Assembly (NCBI GenBank): GCA_002412765.1
Contig: DHVR01000068.1
Coordinates: 184,199-248,198 of the forward strand
Length of the DNA stretch: 64,000 nt
Direction: 5' to 3'
DNA from: Leptolinea sp. UBA5203
Lineage (GTDB): Bacteria; Chloroflexota; Anaerolineae; Anaerolineales; Anaerolineaceae
The notes under the pieces are model-generated. The model did no database searches and was not told where the DNA came from. It saw nothing but the letters and a program-made list of their open reading frames with translations. Numbering within the stretch: the stretch's first letter is position 1; each line of letters opens with the position of its first letter. Made by a program: the position numbers and the translations under genes. Below are positions 7,677-16,932 of this stretch, piece after piece.

Positions 7677-10112
7677 ATGAGCCCAATTCTAATAAAGTCC
7701 CTTTCCCGTTCGCTTTCAATTTTGTTTCTACTAAGTCTCTTGTTTTTACAAGGATGTGGACTACCTTCGCCACTTACACAGACAGACCCGAAGTCTACTA
7801 GTAATCCAGAAGCAATGAACATTTTCCCAACAGATGAACCAACTGTTACTCCAACTCCCCTTCCTAAAATTCGCATTGAAAATGCAGAATACCAGATCTT
7901 CATCGGCGATTATTTGCAGGCTAAGGTTGAATATGAAAATGCCCTAGCCCAATCCACCGATCCGGCGGAGAAAGCCAATGCCAACCTTGGTATCGGACGA
8001 GTGAATTATCTACTAAAAGACTATCCCAATGCGATATCCACCCTCGAACAGTTAATCATTAATTATCCGGATAGTTTTCAAATTGCCGATGCCTATTACT
8101 TCCTGGGTCTATGTTATCGGGAAACCCAGCGCTATGCTGAATCAGCCGCAGCCCTGTATATCTTTAATACCTTGCGGCCTGGCATTCTGGACGCCACCAT
8201 CCAAACCATGCGTGGCGATTTATTGCGGAAAGGTGCGCTGTATACGGAAGCGATTGAAGCCTATCAAAAGGCTATTGAAGCTTCCCCCAATGAAGACACC
8301 ACAGCTCTGCAAATCAATATTGGCCAAGCCTATACTGAGATGGGGGATCATATCAATGCTGTGCGTACTTTTATGGGCATCTACGAAACAACAACCAATG
8401 ACTATACCAAAGCCCAAATGAATTTACTCCTCGGTAAGTCCTATATGGCCTTAGGGCTTCCCGACCAGACCTACGCGCGTTATCAGGATTCAGTGGAAAA
8501 TTTTCCCAAATCCTATGATACCTATACCGGTCTGGTTGAGTTGGTCAATAATAACATTGCAGTCGATAATTTAAACCGCGGGATAATCGATTATTATGCG
8601 GGTCAATACGGTCTGGCTATTGATATCCTCAATCGCTATATGAACGAAAACCCTGCCCATGACGCCACTCCTCTCTTTTACAAAGCCCTTTGTTTAGTGG
8701 AGACTGGTCAACAGACGGCTGCCATCGAAGTTTATGATCAGATTATCAATCAATATCCGGATTCTCGTTTTTGGGAAAATGCCTGGGATGAAAAATCCTA
8801 TACGCAGTGGGTCTATCTGGATCAATACGCGCAGGGCGCCAACACCCTGATTGAATATGTCAACCTGAGACCGGAATCTGCCAATGCGGCTTCCTATCTC
8901 TTCCAAGCCGGGCGAATCTTTGAGCGCAGCGATCAATTGGATCAAGCCGCTGCAGTTTGGGGACCAATGATTGACCAATATCCCTCTGCTGAAGAAAGCT
9001 ATCGGGCTTTATTCCTCACCGGCATAGTTCACTACCGGCAGGATAACTACGCGGCGGCCAAATTGGATTTTCAACGGTATCTGGTCTTGGCCGGCAACTC
9101 AGAAGATATTTCAGCGGGTTACTTCTGGATCGCCAAGTGTGAAGAAAAACTAGGCAATATGGATGCAGCCCAACAAGCCTGGCTGCAAAGTGCCCAGAGC
9201 GACCCTACCGGGTATTACAGTGAACGTGCCCTGGAAATTATGGATGGCAAACAGCCTCTCACCCCGGCAGGCAATCTGGACTATGATATTGACCTGGCTG
9301 CTGAACGAACGGTTGCCGAGAGCTGGCTGCGCTCCACTTTCACCATCGACCCAGCAGTGGATCTTTCCCATTTAGCTGATTTGGCTTATGACGAAAATGT
9401 ACGCAAAGGCGATCTTTTCTGGGAATTGGGGCTTTATACGGAAGCAGTGGATCAATTTAATCTGGTCTATGAGAAAGTAAAAATTGACCCGGTGCAGAAT
9501 TTTCGTCTATTGAACCATCTACTCGACCTGCATCTCTATCGACCAGCGATCTTTGTCAGCCGCAATATTCTCGACCTGGCCAATTTCAGTGAAGTGGATA
9601 CCCTGACCGCCCCGCCATATTTTAACCACATTCGTTTTGGGTTGTACTACAAGGACATGGTGATGGCAGCCGCTGCGAAATACCAGATTGACCCGGTATT
9701 TGTGTTTAGCACCATGCGGCAGGAAAGTATGTTCGAAGGATTCATCCAATCCGAAGCAGGTGCCGCCGGACTGATGCAAATTATGCCAGCCACCGGCGAT
9801 GAAATTAATTCTCAGCTAAGTTGGCCTGCTTCGTACACCACAAAGGATCTATACCGCCCGGTAATAAACATCCCCTACGGCGCGTACTACCTCAGTCGCC
9901 AAGTGGGTTTTTTTAAAGGCAATCTGATTGCAGCCTTGGCGTCGTATAATGGCGGACCGGGTAACACTCTGGCTTGGAACGAAAAGGCTAAAGACGACCC
10001 TGATTTGCTGCTTGAAATCATTCGCTTTGATGAAACCAGAACGTACATTTTTCACATCACAGAAAACTTCCACATTTACGAACGACTATATCAGCCCGCA
10101 TCACCGAATTAA
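7677..10112 (+). CDS. TPR-containing soluble lytic transglycosylase lipoprotein
   Basis: 811 residues from the ATG at 7677. This start gives a clean lipoprotein signal (LLSLLFLQGC, Cys27), whereas an upstream ATG at 7635 would add 14 non-hydrophobic residues and overlap a promoter. Residues about 60-640 are a superhelix of TPR-like repeats (many LGxxYxxxGxxxxA patterns). The C-terminal SLT domain (about 660-800) carries the catalytic glutamate in MRQES (Glu683), then GLMQIMPAT and ALASYNGGPGN. It should cleave murein with 1,6-anhydro product formation at the outer face of the cell membrane, as in Slt70-like enzymes. It is a single gene, divergent from the adenosine kinase unit. Confidence 0.9.
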   Translation: MSPILIKSLSRSLSILFLLSLLFLQGCGLPSPLTQTDPKSTSNPEAMNIFPTDEPTVTPTPLPKIRIENAEYQIFIGDYLQAKVEYENALAQSTDPAEKANANLGIGRVNYLLKDYPNAISTLEQLIINYPDSFQIADAYYFLGLCYRETQRYAESAAALYIFNTLRPGILDATIQTMRGDLLRKGALYTEAIEAYQKAIEASPNEDTTALQINIGQAYTEMGDHINAVRTFMGIYETTTNDYTKAQMNLLLGKSYMALGLPDQTYARYQDSVENFPKSYDTYTGLVELVNNNIAVDNLNRGIIDYYAGQYGLAIDILNRYMNENPAHDATPLFYKALCLVETGQQTAAIEVYDQIINQYPDSRFWENAWDEKSYTQWVYLDQYAQGANTLIEYVNLRPESANAASYLFQAGRIFERSDQLDQAAAVWGPMIDQYPSAEESYRALFLTGIVHYRQDNYAAAKLDFQRYLVLAGNSEDISAGYFWIAKCEEKLGNMDAAQQAWLQSAQSDPTGYYSERALEIMDGKQPLTPAGNLDYDIDLAAERTVAESWLRSTFTIDPAVDLSHLADLAYDENVRKGDLFWELGLYTEAVDQFNLVYEKVKIDPVQNFRLLNHLLDLHLYRPAIFVSRNILDLANFSEVDTLTAPPYFNHIRFGLYYKDMVMAAAAKYQIDPVFVFSTMRQESMFEGFIQSEAGAAGLMQIMPATGDEINSQLSWPASYTTKDLYRPVINIPYGAYYLSRQVGFFKGNLIAALASYNGGPGNTLAWNEKAKDDPDLLLEIIRFDETRTYIFHITENFHIYERLYQPASPN

Positions 10113-10119
10113 ACAAAAA

Positions 10120-10153
10120 AAACAAGCCTATTGGAAATCCAGTGGGCTTGTTT
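10120..10153. terminator. Bidirectional terminator between convergent genes
   Basis: AAACAAGCC (10120-10128) pairs with GGCTTGTTT (10145-10153). A-rich sequence flanks it on the left, giving a T-run on the minus strand, and TTTCC follows on the right. It serves the transglycosylase gene and the pdh operon. Confidence 0.8.
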
Positions 10154-10165
10154 CCTTATGCTTTC

Positions 10166-11413
10166 TTATACCAGGAGCATCAAGGGATTTTGCAGATAAT
10201 ACTCCAGGCGCAGCATGAATTCAGCGGCTTCAGCGCCATCTGTGATGCGGTGGTCGGCCGAAATGGTCATATTCATCATCCAGGCGATACCCAAGGCATT
10301 CTCCTGAACCACGGGCACTTGCTGGGCTGCGCCAACCGCCAGGATGGCGGCTTCTGGGGGATTGATGATCGCCGCAAAATGATCGATTTTGTACATCCCC
10401 AGATTGCTGATGGAAAAGGTCGATCCTTCAATATCCTCGGTTTTTACCTTTCCATCTCGTGCACGCTGTACCATGCCCTTGGTCTCGGATGAAATGGAGC
10501 GAATCGATTTCAGGTGAGCATCGCGGGTAACAACAGTCATCAGACCGCCTTCCACGGCCACGGCATTGCCAATGTTGATATTGCCGTGCTGGATAATCTC
10601 ATTACCCACCAGCGAGGCATTGAGATTGGGAAATTCCACCAGAGTCAAAGCCACTGCCTTGACGATAAAATCATTGACTGATAGTTTGTCTTCGGCAGGC
10701 AGAAGTTGATTCAGCTCAGTACGCATCTTCATCAAACCATCCACCTGATAAGCCCGCGATAAATAAAAATGCGGAACCTGTTGTTTGGAATCCACCAAGC
10801 GCCGCCCGATGATCTGGCGCAATTTATTGACAGGGACCTTTTTATCCTCACGGTTGACGGAAGGCATAGGGGCAGCTGCAGCGGCCGATCGAACGGCTGG
10901 GATGCTCGCCATCACAGGGGTGCCTTCGGACAGTCTTTTCTCAACATCCGCCTTCACAATCCGTCCGCCAGGACCCGTACCGTTCAAACCCGCCATAGGA
11001 AGTTTGCTCTCCTCAGCCATTTTCTTTGCCAGCGGAGAAATCTTGATTCGATCTCCCTCCTCCAATACTGGTTCAGTGGCAGCCTCAGCAGACTTGCTCT
11101 CTGTTTTTTCTACCTGTTTTTCTTGCACAGGGGCTTTTACCACTCCAGCCGAATCCGGCATTTCAACGGACTCACCCGCTTTACCAATCACGGCAATGGG
11201 AGCTCCAACGGGTACAATGGCGTCCTGTTTCACCAATTGCTTAAGCAGTTGGCCATCCAGTTGACTTTCCACTTCCACGGTGGCTTTATCCGTTTCAATT
11301 TCTGCCAGCACATCCCCTTTGACTACGGCATCCCCTTCCATCTTGATCCAACGGACCAACACCCCTTCCGCCATATCAAAACCCAATTTGGGCATCAATA
11401 CTTTTTCAGCCAT
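10166..11413 (-). CDS. pdhC: Pyruvate dehydrogenase complex E2 (dihydrolipoamide acyltransferase)
   Basis: 415 residues. One lipoyl domain (1-80) with the lipoylated Lys43 in ETDKATVEV, a Ser/Glu-rich hinge, a peripheral-subunit-binding domain (about 124-160, ISPLAKKMAEE...GPGGRIVKADV), an Ala/Pro hinge, and the trimeric catalytic domain ending with DHRITDG (387-393), whose His and Asp are catalytic. It transfers acetyl groups to CoA. The ATG overlaps the E1-beta stop codon, so expression is coupled. No E3 (lipoamide dehydrogenase) gene is present in the window. A branched-chain 2-oxoacid role is possible, but the E1 sequences favour pyruvate or acetoin. Confidence 0.92.
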   Translation of the reverse strand: MAEKVLMPKLGFDMAEGVLVRWIKMEGDAVVKGDVLAEIETDKATVEVESQLDGQLLKQLVKQDAIVPVGAPIAVIGKAGESVEMPDSAGVVKAPVQEKQVEKTESKSAEAATEPVLEEGDRIKISPLAKKMAEESKLPMAGLNGTGPGGRIVKADVEKRLSEGTPVMASIPAVRSAAAAAPMPSVNREDKKVPVNKLRQIIGRRLVDSKQQVPHFYLSRAYQVDGLMKMRTELNQLLPAEDKLSVNDFIVKAVALTLVEFPNLNASLVGNEIIQHGNINIGNAVAVEGGLMTVVTRDAHLKSIRSISSETKGMVQRARDGKVKTEDIEGSTFSISNLGMYKIDHFAAIINPPEAAILAVGAAQQVPVVQENALGIAWMMNMTISADHRITDGAEAAEFMLRLEYYLQNPLMLLV

Positions 11414-12384
11414 TACAATACCTCCTTGACCGCTCGAATCACATCCTCAGCATTCGGAATGGCCAATTGCTCCAAAGCCTGGTTGTACGGTAAAGGCACC
11501 TCTTTTTGGGCAACTCGTTTTATCGGCGCATCAACATAATCAAAGGCTTCTTCATAAATTCTGGCAGATATTTCTGCCCCCACCCCGTAGGATTTCCAGC
11601 CTTCTTCTACAATCACCGCCCGGTTCGTCTTGCGGAAGGATTCCAAAACGGGTTCCATATCCAGGGGCCGCAGGGTGCGCAAATCGACGACTTCCGCATC
11701 AATCCCTTCACCGGCTAACTTATCTGCCGCTTTCATGGAGATTTCCAACATTTTGCTGTAGGTTACAATGGTCACGTCTTTTCCGGGTCGTTTGACTTCG
11801 GATTTTCCAATCGGAATGATGAAATCTCCTTCAGGAACTTCACCCCGCGTTTGATATAATGTGGCATGTTCGATAAATAAAATTGGATTATCACTGCGAA
11901 TGGCAGCCTTGAGCAGACCCTTGGCATCTGCCGGGGTGCCGGGAGCCACAACTTTTAGTCCCGGAAAATGGGCAAAGATGGCATCCGGGGTTTGCGAGTG
12001 GGTGGCGCCGAGCTGTCTGCCACCGCCGCCCGCCGTGCGAATCACCATGGGGAGTTTCATCTGCCCGCCAAACATATAGTGAAATTTGGCAGCTTCATTG
12101 ACAATATGATCCATGGCCGAAAACGCGAAATTAATCGTCATAATCTCGGCAATGGGACGCAAGCCTGTCAGGGCAGCGCCAATAGCAGCGCCTACAATGG
12201 CTGATTCTGCAATCGGGGTATCTCGTACCCGTTTCTCTCCAAAATGGTCATAGAAGCCTTTGGTGACCGCATAGGTACCTCCCCATACCCCAATCTCTTC
12301 GCCGAGCATGAAGACTTTGTCATCTCGTTCCATTTCTTCCCAAAGGGCATCGGTTATCGCTTGTCGCATCGTGATCACAGCCAT
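11413..12384 (-). CDS. pdhB: Pyruvate dehydrogenase E1 component, beta subunit
   Basis: 323 residues with the transketolase pyrimidine-binding domain (about 4-178) and C-terminal transketolase domain (about 192-315). Characteristic stretches are LGEEIGVWGGTYAVTKGF, DTPIAESAIVGAAIGAA and the TAGGGGRQLGATHSQTPD loop. Together with E1-alpha it forms the thiamin-diphosphate decarboxylase that feeds E2. Its start is 4 bases after the E1-alpha stop. The very Gly-rich RTAGGGGRQLG loop also occurs in acetoin dehydrogenase beta subunits, so substrate specificity is not settled. Confidence 0.92.
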   Translation of the reverse strand: MAVITMRQAITDALWEEMERDDKVFMLGEEIGVWGGTYAVTKGFYDHFGEKRVRDTPIAESAIVGAAIGAALTGLRPIAEIMTINFAFSAMDHIVNEAAKFHYMFGGQMKLPMVIRTAGGGGRQLGATHSQTPDAIFAHFPGLKVVAPGTPADAKGLLKAAIRSDNPILFIEHATLYQTRGEVPEGDFIIPIGKSEVKRPGKDVTIVTYSKMLEISMKAADKLAGEGIDAEVVDLRTLRPLDMEPVLESFRKTNRAVIVEEGWKSYGVGAEISARIYEEAFDYVDAPIKRVAQKEVPLPYNQALEQLAIPNAEDVIRAVKEVL

Positions 12385-12388
12385 GATC

Positions 12389-13360
12389 TTATTCCTCCCA
12401 GGCTTCTGTTACATAAATATCGCTGAATAATTCCGCTGGAGCCGGGTCCGGACTGCTCAGAGCAAATGCAATAGCTTCTTTCACTTCCTCTTCCACACTG
12501 GCATCTACTTTATCCAATTGTTTTTCAGTAAAGATCTTCTCATCAATCAGATATTTTCTGAATTTTCCGATCGGATCGCTTTCCAGCCAGCGTTTGACTT
12601 CAGCCGCTTCTCGATACCGTTCCGGATCCCCCATGGAATGCCCTTTGAAACGATAGGTATTGACTTCCAAGAATTGCGGCCCGCTGCCTTCACGAATCTC
12701 AGCCAGCAGTTTTTCGCTGATCTCATGAACAGCCAAAAGATCCATGCCATCCACGGCATAATTCTTCATGCCGTAGCCTTCTGCTTTCTGGCGAATCTCC
12801 GAAACCGCCGAGGCACGATTGATGGCCGTACCCATACCGTATTGATTATTTTCACAAACCCACAAAACAGGGAGATTCCAAACCTTTGCAAGATTTAGCG
12901 CTTCATGAAAGTAACCGATGTTCGAAGCGCCATCCCCAAAGAAACAAATCGTCACCCCGGCATTTCCTTGATATAGATCGCCCAAAGCCAACCCGGCAGC
13001 AATGGGAAGGTGTGCACCCACAATCGCGTGTCCACCCCAGAAGTTCTTAGTAACATCGGCCATATGCATGGAACCTCCTTTACCCTTGGAGATGCCGGTA
13101 GCTTTTCCCAATAATTCTGCAAGTACTTCTTTTGCCGTAAGACCGCAATTAATCGCAATGCCGTGATCCCGATAAGCGGTAATGACCCTATCTTCCGGGC
13201 GTCTGGCAGAGATAATCCCTGTACTGACCGCTTCCTGACCAATATATAAGTGTAAAAAACCACCGATTTTTCCTTGCTGATATTGCACAGCAGATTCTTC
13301 CTCAACGAGCCGGATGAGTACCATCTCATGATACATCTGCAATAGTTTTTCTTTTTCCAT
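12389..13360 (-). CDS. pdhA: Pyruvate dehydrogenase E1 component, alpha subunit
   Basis: 323 residues. The thiamin-diphosphate motif begins GDGASNIGYFHEALNLA and ends with CENNQYGMG about 30 residues later; the phosphorylation-loop-equivalent region YRFKGHSMGDPERYR is present. It is the first gene of a pdhA-pdhB-pdhC operon. AGGAGGAG lies 6 bases before the ATG and a TTGATA-N17-TAGAAT promoter stands about 60 bases upstream. Decarboxylation of pyruvate to acetyl-CoA is expected. In a strict anaerobe this would complement pyruvate:ferredoxin oxidoreductase, which is not in this window. Confidence 0.93.
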   Translation of the reverse strand: MEKEKLLQMYHEMVLIRLVEEESAVQYQQGKIGGFLHLYIGQEAVSTGIISARRPEDRVITAYRDHGIAINCGLTAKEVLAELLGKATGISKGKGGSMHMADVTKNFWGGHAIVGAHLPIAAGLALGDLYQGNAGVTICFFGDGASNIGYFHEALNLAKVWNLPVLWVCENNQYGMGTAINRASAVSEIRQKAEGYGMKNYAVDGMDLLAVHEISEKLLAEIREGSGPQFLEVNTYRFKGHSMGDPERYREAAEVKRWLESDPIGKFRKYLIDEKIFTEKQLDKVDASVEEEVKEAIAFALSSPDPAPAELFSDIYVTEAWEE

Positions 13361-13419
13361 AATCTCTCCTCCTGATAAATGGATAATTCCACCTTTAATG
13401 TCACTTGTTTATATTATCT

Positions 13420-13448
13420 ATTCTAGCGTATCTTATTATTTATATCAA
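13420..13448 (-). promoter_or_regulatory. Promoter of the pdhABC operon
   Basis: On the minus strand TTGATA (13448-13443), a 17-base spacer and TAGAAT (13425-13420). Transcription would start near 13413, giving a leader of about 53 bases to the pdhA ATG at 13360. Confidence 0.55.
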
Positions 13449-13860
13449 ATTCATCTACTATATCTTAATAATATTCATATAATTCATATCATTAATAGCT
13501 GGAAATTGGGCATATTACCCTGCTAAGTTAGGCGATCTTTACAGCTGCCAGGAGATTGCTAAGTTATTTAGAACAATACTTAATCAAAATGACACCCCAA
13601 ACCTGTATACAGCATGCCTCGACTCTACAGTTTTGGGGTGTCCCCAATAATGGATATTTTCAAATAATTATGTATGTTGAATAATCGTGCAATTGTAGGA
13701 GCACGAGACTCGCGCCCAAACGCTGGTTGGATCCAGTGTTCGATCTCATCGATAAAACAAAATATATGACTATGAGTAAATCCACAGCATTTACATTTCA
13801 TTCAAAAGGAAATTAGGTTAAAAGAAAGAATCTACCATATACATTGGGATGCTTCTTTTT
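13449..13860. other. Gene-free AT-rich interval with imperfect inverted repeat
   Basis: No credible coding sequence between the pdh promoter and the PPDK terminator. It holds an imperfect inverted repeat, GACACCCCAAACCTGTA (13591-13607) against TACAGTTTTGGGGTGTC (13626-13642), 16 of 17 paired, and a 10-base direct repeat TGCTAAGTTA near 13524 and 13557. A GC-rich word near 13700 (AGCACGAGACTCGCGCCC) resembles one at 53646-53670. These look like decayed mobile or REP-like sequence. Confidence 0.5.
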
Positions 13861-13876
13861 ATGTAATCACACCAAA

Positions 13877-13904
13877 AGAGGTTGTCCATTTCTGAACAAC
13901 CTCT
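13877..13904 (-). terminator. Terminator of ppdK
   Basis: On the minus strand AGAGGTTGT, a 10-base loop and ACAACCTCT, followed by TTTTGG. It begins 23 bases after the ppdK stop codon and shares its stem with the terminators at 4703 and 5195. Confidence 0.8.
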
Positions 13905-13926
13905 CGTGATTCAAAAGATATAAAGC

Positions 13927-16680
13927 TTATTTCTTGGGAGCGTATTTCAAAGCGGCGTGAGCAGCGGCCAATCGAGCAATCGGCACACGGAAGGGGGAAC
14001 AGCTAACGTAGTTGTTGCCCAAGCGGTGACAGAAGTCGATGGATTCAGGATCGCCACCGTGTTCACCGCAGATACCTACTTCCAGGTCTTTGCGGGTGCT
14101 GCGGCCATCGGTAACGGCAAGCTGCATAATCCGGCCCACACCATCCTGATCGATGGTCTGGAAAGGATTGCTGGGTAGGATACCATCTTCCACATATTGA
14201 ACCAGGAAATTACGTTCGGCATCATCACGGCTGTAACCAAAGGTCATCTGGGTCAGGTCATTGGTACCGAAGGAGAAGAACTCTGCCACGGTAGCAATTT
14301 CAGCAGCGGTTAAGGCTGCACGGGGAATCTCAATCATGGTACCGAATTTGTAAGCAAAAGAAATTTTCTTTGCAGCCATGATTTCTTTGGCCAGTTCGAT
14401 CAAACGGGGTTGAATAGCTTTCAACTCGTTGATGTGACCGGTTAAGGGGATCATGATTTCGGGTTTGACATTAATTCCCTTGAGGGCGACGTTGGAAGCG
14501 GCTTCAAAGATAGCACGAACCTGCATTTCAACGATCTGGGGAATGGTGATGCTCAAACGAACACCGCGCAAGCCCATCATGGGGTTGGATTCGTGCAAGC
14601 TGGTTACATTCTCCAACAGGTCTTCTTTTTCGGCTAGCCCTTCGGTAATGCCCTTCACACGCATGGTGATGACCTCTTCAAGAAGTTCTTCCTGGGAGGG
14701 CAGGAACTCATGCAGAGGAGGATCAATCAAGCGGATGATGACAGGTAAGCCATCCATGGCAGTGAACAAACCTTCGAAATCGGAGCGCTGTGAGGGTAAT
14801 AATTCATCCAGTGCAGCCACACGTTCTGTAACATTCTTGGCTAAAATCATACGCTGGACAATAGGTAAGCGGGTGGTTTCAAAGAACATATGCTCAGTTC
14901 GGCACAGACCAATACCCTTGGCACCGTAGGTACGGGCACGGATTGCATCCGCAGGATAATCGGCATTGGCCCAAACCTGTAAGCCGGTGGTAGGCCAGCC
15001 TTCGGGTCCAACACGGGTACCGGGGCGAGCACAAATTTCGTCAGCCCAGGTCAAGATGGTCAAAAGTTCAGTCTGCTCATCCAGGTTTGGAACAACCACA
15101 GGTACCTTGCCCAAGTAGGCATTACCGGTTGTGCCATTGATGGAAATCCACTCGCCTTCTTTGACGACAAGGCTGTCAATGGTCATTTCGCGTTTTTCAA
15201 GATCGACACGCACCGTGGATGCACCAACAATACAAGGTACACCGAACTGGCGAGCCACAACGGCGGCATGAGAGGTGGCCCCACCTTCGCTGGTTAAAAT
15301 ACCGCGAGCCGCCAACATACCATGAACATCATCTGGTTTGGTGAAAGGTCGAACCATGATGACTTCCTGGTGCTCTTCTTTGGCCATCTTTTCGGCCAAA
15401 TCGGCATCAAAGTAAACCTGACCTACAGCAGCGCCGGGAGAGGCATTCACACCATTGGCAAATAATCGGCCTTCTTTTCGGGCAGCGTCCAAAGCAGCAA
15501 CGTCAAACTGGGGGTGCAGCATGGTGTCAACATCGGCGGGTGTTACACGTTTTACTGCCTGATCTTTGGTGATCAAACCTTCATTGGCCATGTCAAAAGC
15601 GGCCTTGATGGTTGCAGCAGCGGTACGTTTACCATTGCGGGTTTGCAGCATCCACAATTTACCCCGTTCGATGGTAAATTCCATATCCTGCAGGTCTTGA
15701 TAATGAGCTTCGAGTTTGTCACAAATAGCCAGGAATTCTTTGTAAGCTTCCGGGAAAATTGTGCCGAGTTTGGCAATCGGTTCGGTATTGCGGATACCGG
15801 CAACCACATCTTCGCCCTGGGCATTGAGTAAATAATCACCATATAACTTTTTCTCGCCAGTGGCCGGATTGCGGGTGAAGGCTACACCAGTACCGGAATC
15901 ATTACCCATATTACCAAAGACCATGGTAACAATATTGACTGCTGTCCCTAAATCATCAGCAATTTTGGTAGCGCGGCGATAATCAATGGCACGTTTGCCA
16001 TTCCAGGATTTAAACACGGCTTCAATAGCAAAGCGCATTTGTTCCATCGGGTCGGTTGGGAAATCAAATCCTTTTTGTTCGCGGACAACTTTCTTGAACA
16101 AACCGGTTAATTCCTTCAGTTGATCAGCGGTTAAATCAGTATCTGATTTTGCACCGGCTTTTTCTTTATAGCCATCAAGCACTTTTTCAAAGTGTTCGTC
16201 ATCCACGTTGAGTACAACCGATCCGAACATCTGAATCAAACGACGATAGGAATCATAAACAAAACGCTCGTTATTGGTTAATTTAACCATCCCGAGCGCA
16301 GTATCATCATTCAAACCAATATTGAGAACGGTATCCATCATACCAGGCATGGAGAACTTGGCACCAGATCGGCAGGACACCAGAAGAGGATTGGTGGGAT
16401 CACCAAATTTCTTTCCCGACTGTCTTTCGACTTCTTTCAAAGCAACTAAAACCTGATCCCACGTTTTCTCGGGGAATTTGTTTCCGGCTGCCAGATAAGC
16501 ATTACATGTTTCAGTTGTTACGGTAAACCCGGGGGGTACCGGAACTCCGATACGAGTCATATCGGCCAGGTTTGCGCCTTTACCACCGAGAAGGCCTCGT
16601 ACTCCATCCCAATCGTTGCCAACGTAAGCTTCAGCTTCTTTGACCTCGCTGTATAAATATACCCACTTCTTGTCTGCCAT
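13927..16680 (-). CDS. ppdK: Pyruvate, phosphate dikinase
   Basis: 917 residues from the ATG at 16680, preceded by TTTGGAGG at good spacing; an upstream start would include the ribosome-binding site. The N-terminal ATP-grasp domain opens with VRGLLGGKGANLADM. The swivelling phosphohistidine domain has GGATSHAAVVARQFG with His471, and the C-terminal PEP/pyruvate barrel has EVGICGEHGGDP with the catalytic Cys871. The enzyme interconverts pyruvate + ATP + Pi and PEP + AMP + PPi, serving PPi-linked glycolysis or gluconeogenesis in anaerobes. Single-gene transcription unit. The leader carries a perfect palindrome (16705-16723). Confidence 0.97.
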   Translation of the reverse strand: MADKKWVYLYSEVKEAEAYVGNDWDGVRGLLGGKGANLADMTRIGVPVPPGFTVTTETCNAYLAAGNKFPEKTWDQVLVALKEVERQSGKKFGDPTNPLLVSCRSGAKFSMPGMMDTVLNIGLNDDTALGMVKLTNNERFVYDSYRRLIQMFGSVVLNVDDEHFEKVLDGYKEKAGAKSDTDLTADQLKELTGLFKKVVREQKGFDFPTDPMEQMRFAIEAVFKSWNGKRAIDYRRATKIADDLGTAVNIVTMVFGNMGNDSGTGVAFTRNPATGEKKLYGDYLLNAQGEDVVAGIRNTEPIAKLGTIFPEAYKEFLAICDKLEAHYQDLQDMEFTIERGKLWMLQTRNGKRTAAATIKAAFDMANEGLITKDQAVKRVTPADVDTMLHPQFDVAALDAARKEGRLFANGVNASPGAAVGQVYFDADLAEKMAKEEHQEVIMVRPFTKPDDVHGMLAARGILTSEGGATSHAAVVARQFGVPCIVGASTVRVDLEKREMTIDSLVVKEGEWISINGTTGNAYLGKVPVVVPNLDEQTELLTILTWADEICARPGTRVGPEGWPTTGLQVWANADYPADAIRARTYGAKGIGLCRTEHMFFETTRLPIVQRMILAKNVTERVAALDELLPSQRSDFEGLFTAMDGLPVIIRLIDPPLHEFLPSQEELLEEVITMRVKGITEGLAEKEDLLENVTSLHESNPMMGLRGVRLSITIPQIVEMQVRAIFEAASNVALKGINVKPEIMIPLTGHINELKAIQPRLIELAKEIMAAKKISFAYKFGTMIEIPRAALTAAEIATVAEFFSFGTNDLTQMTFGYSRDDAERNFLVQYVEDGILPSNPFQTIDQDGVGRIMQLAVTDGRSTRKDLEVGICGEHGGDPESIDFCHRLGNNYVSCSPFRVPIARLAAAHAALKYAPKK

Positions 16681-16704
16681 TGTTCCTCCAAATATTAATT
16701 TCAC

Positions 16705-16723
16705 CACTCTCAAATTGAGAGTG
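16705..16723. promoter_or_regulatory. Perfect palindrome in the ppdK leader
   Basis: CACTCTCAA-A-TTGAGAGTG, 9-bp arms, lying between a possible extended -10 (16753-16748) and the ribosome-binding site. It could be an operator just downstream of the transcription start or a short RNA hairpin. Confidence 0.45.
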
Positions 16724-16747
16724 AGTAATGTTTCTGCACAATAAAAG

Positions 16748-16756
16748 ATTTTACCA
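16748..16756 (-). promoter_or_regulatory. Extended -10 promoter candidate for ppdK
   Basis: On the minus strand TGGTAAAAT (16756-16748) matches an extended -10 element. No good -35 is seen at 16-18 bases. The leader would be about 60 bases. Confidence 0.4.
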
Positions 16757-16932
16757 TAAAGCGCGAATTAATTAAGTCTCAATCAAAATGTCCGAAAAAA
16801 ATAACTCCGTAAATTTTACATAAATTTCTATTTTGCCCTCTTTTTCTATTGTAAACTAGATGAAAGGTTATTTTATGGCAAACGGTACAGCATGATACTA
16901 CAATAAAATATACCCTGGAGGAACGTTTACTG

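Noticed and set aside
10769..11539. 256-codon plus-strand open frame opposite pdhC/pdhB
   Set aside because: Antisense shadow of two clear pyruvate dehydrogenase genes; amino-acid composition is unlike a natural protein.
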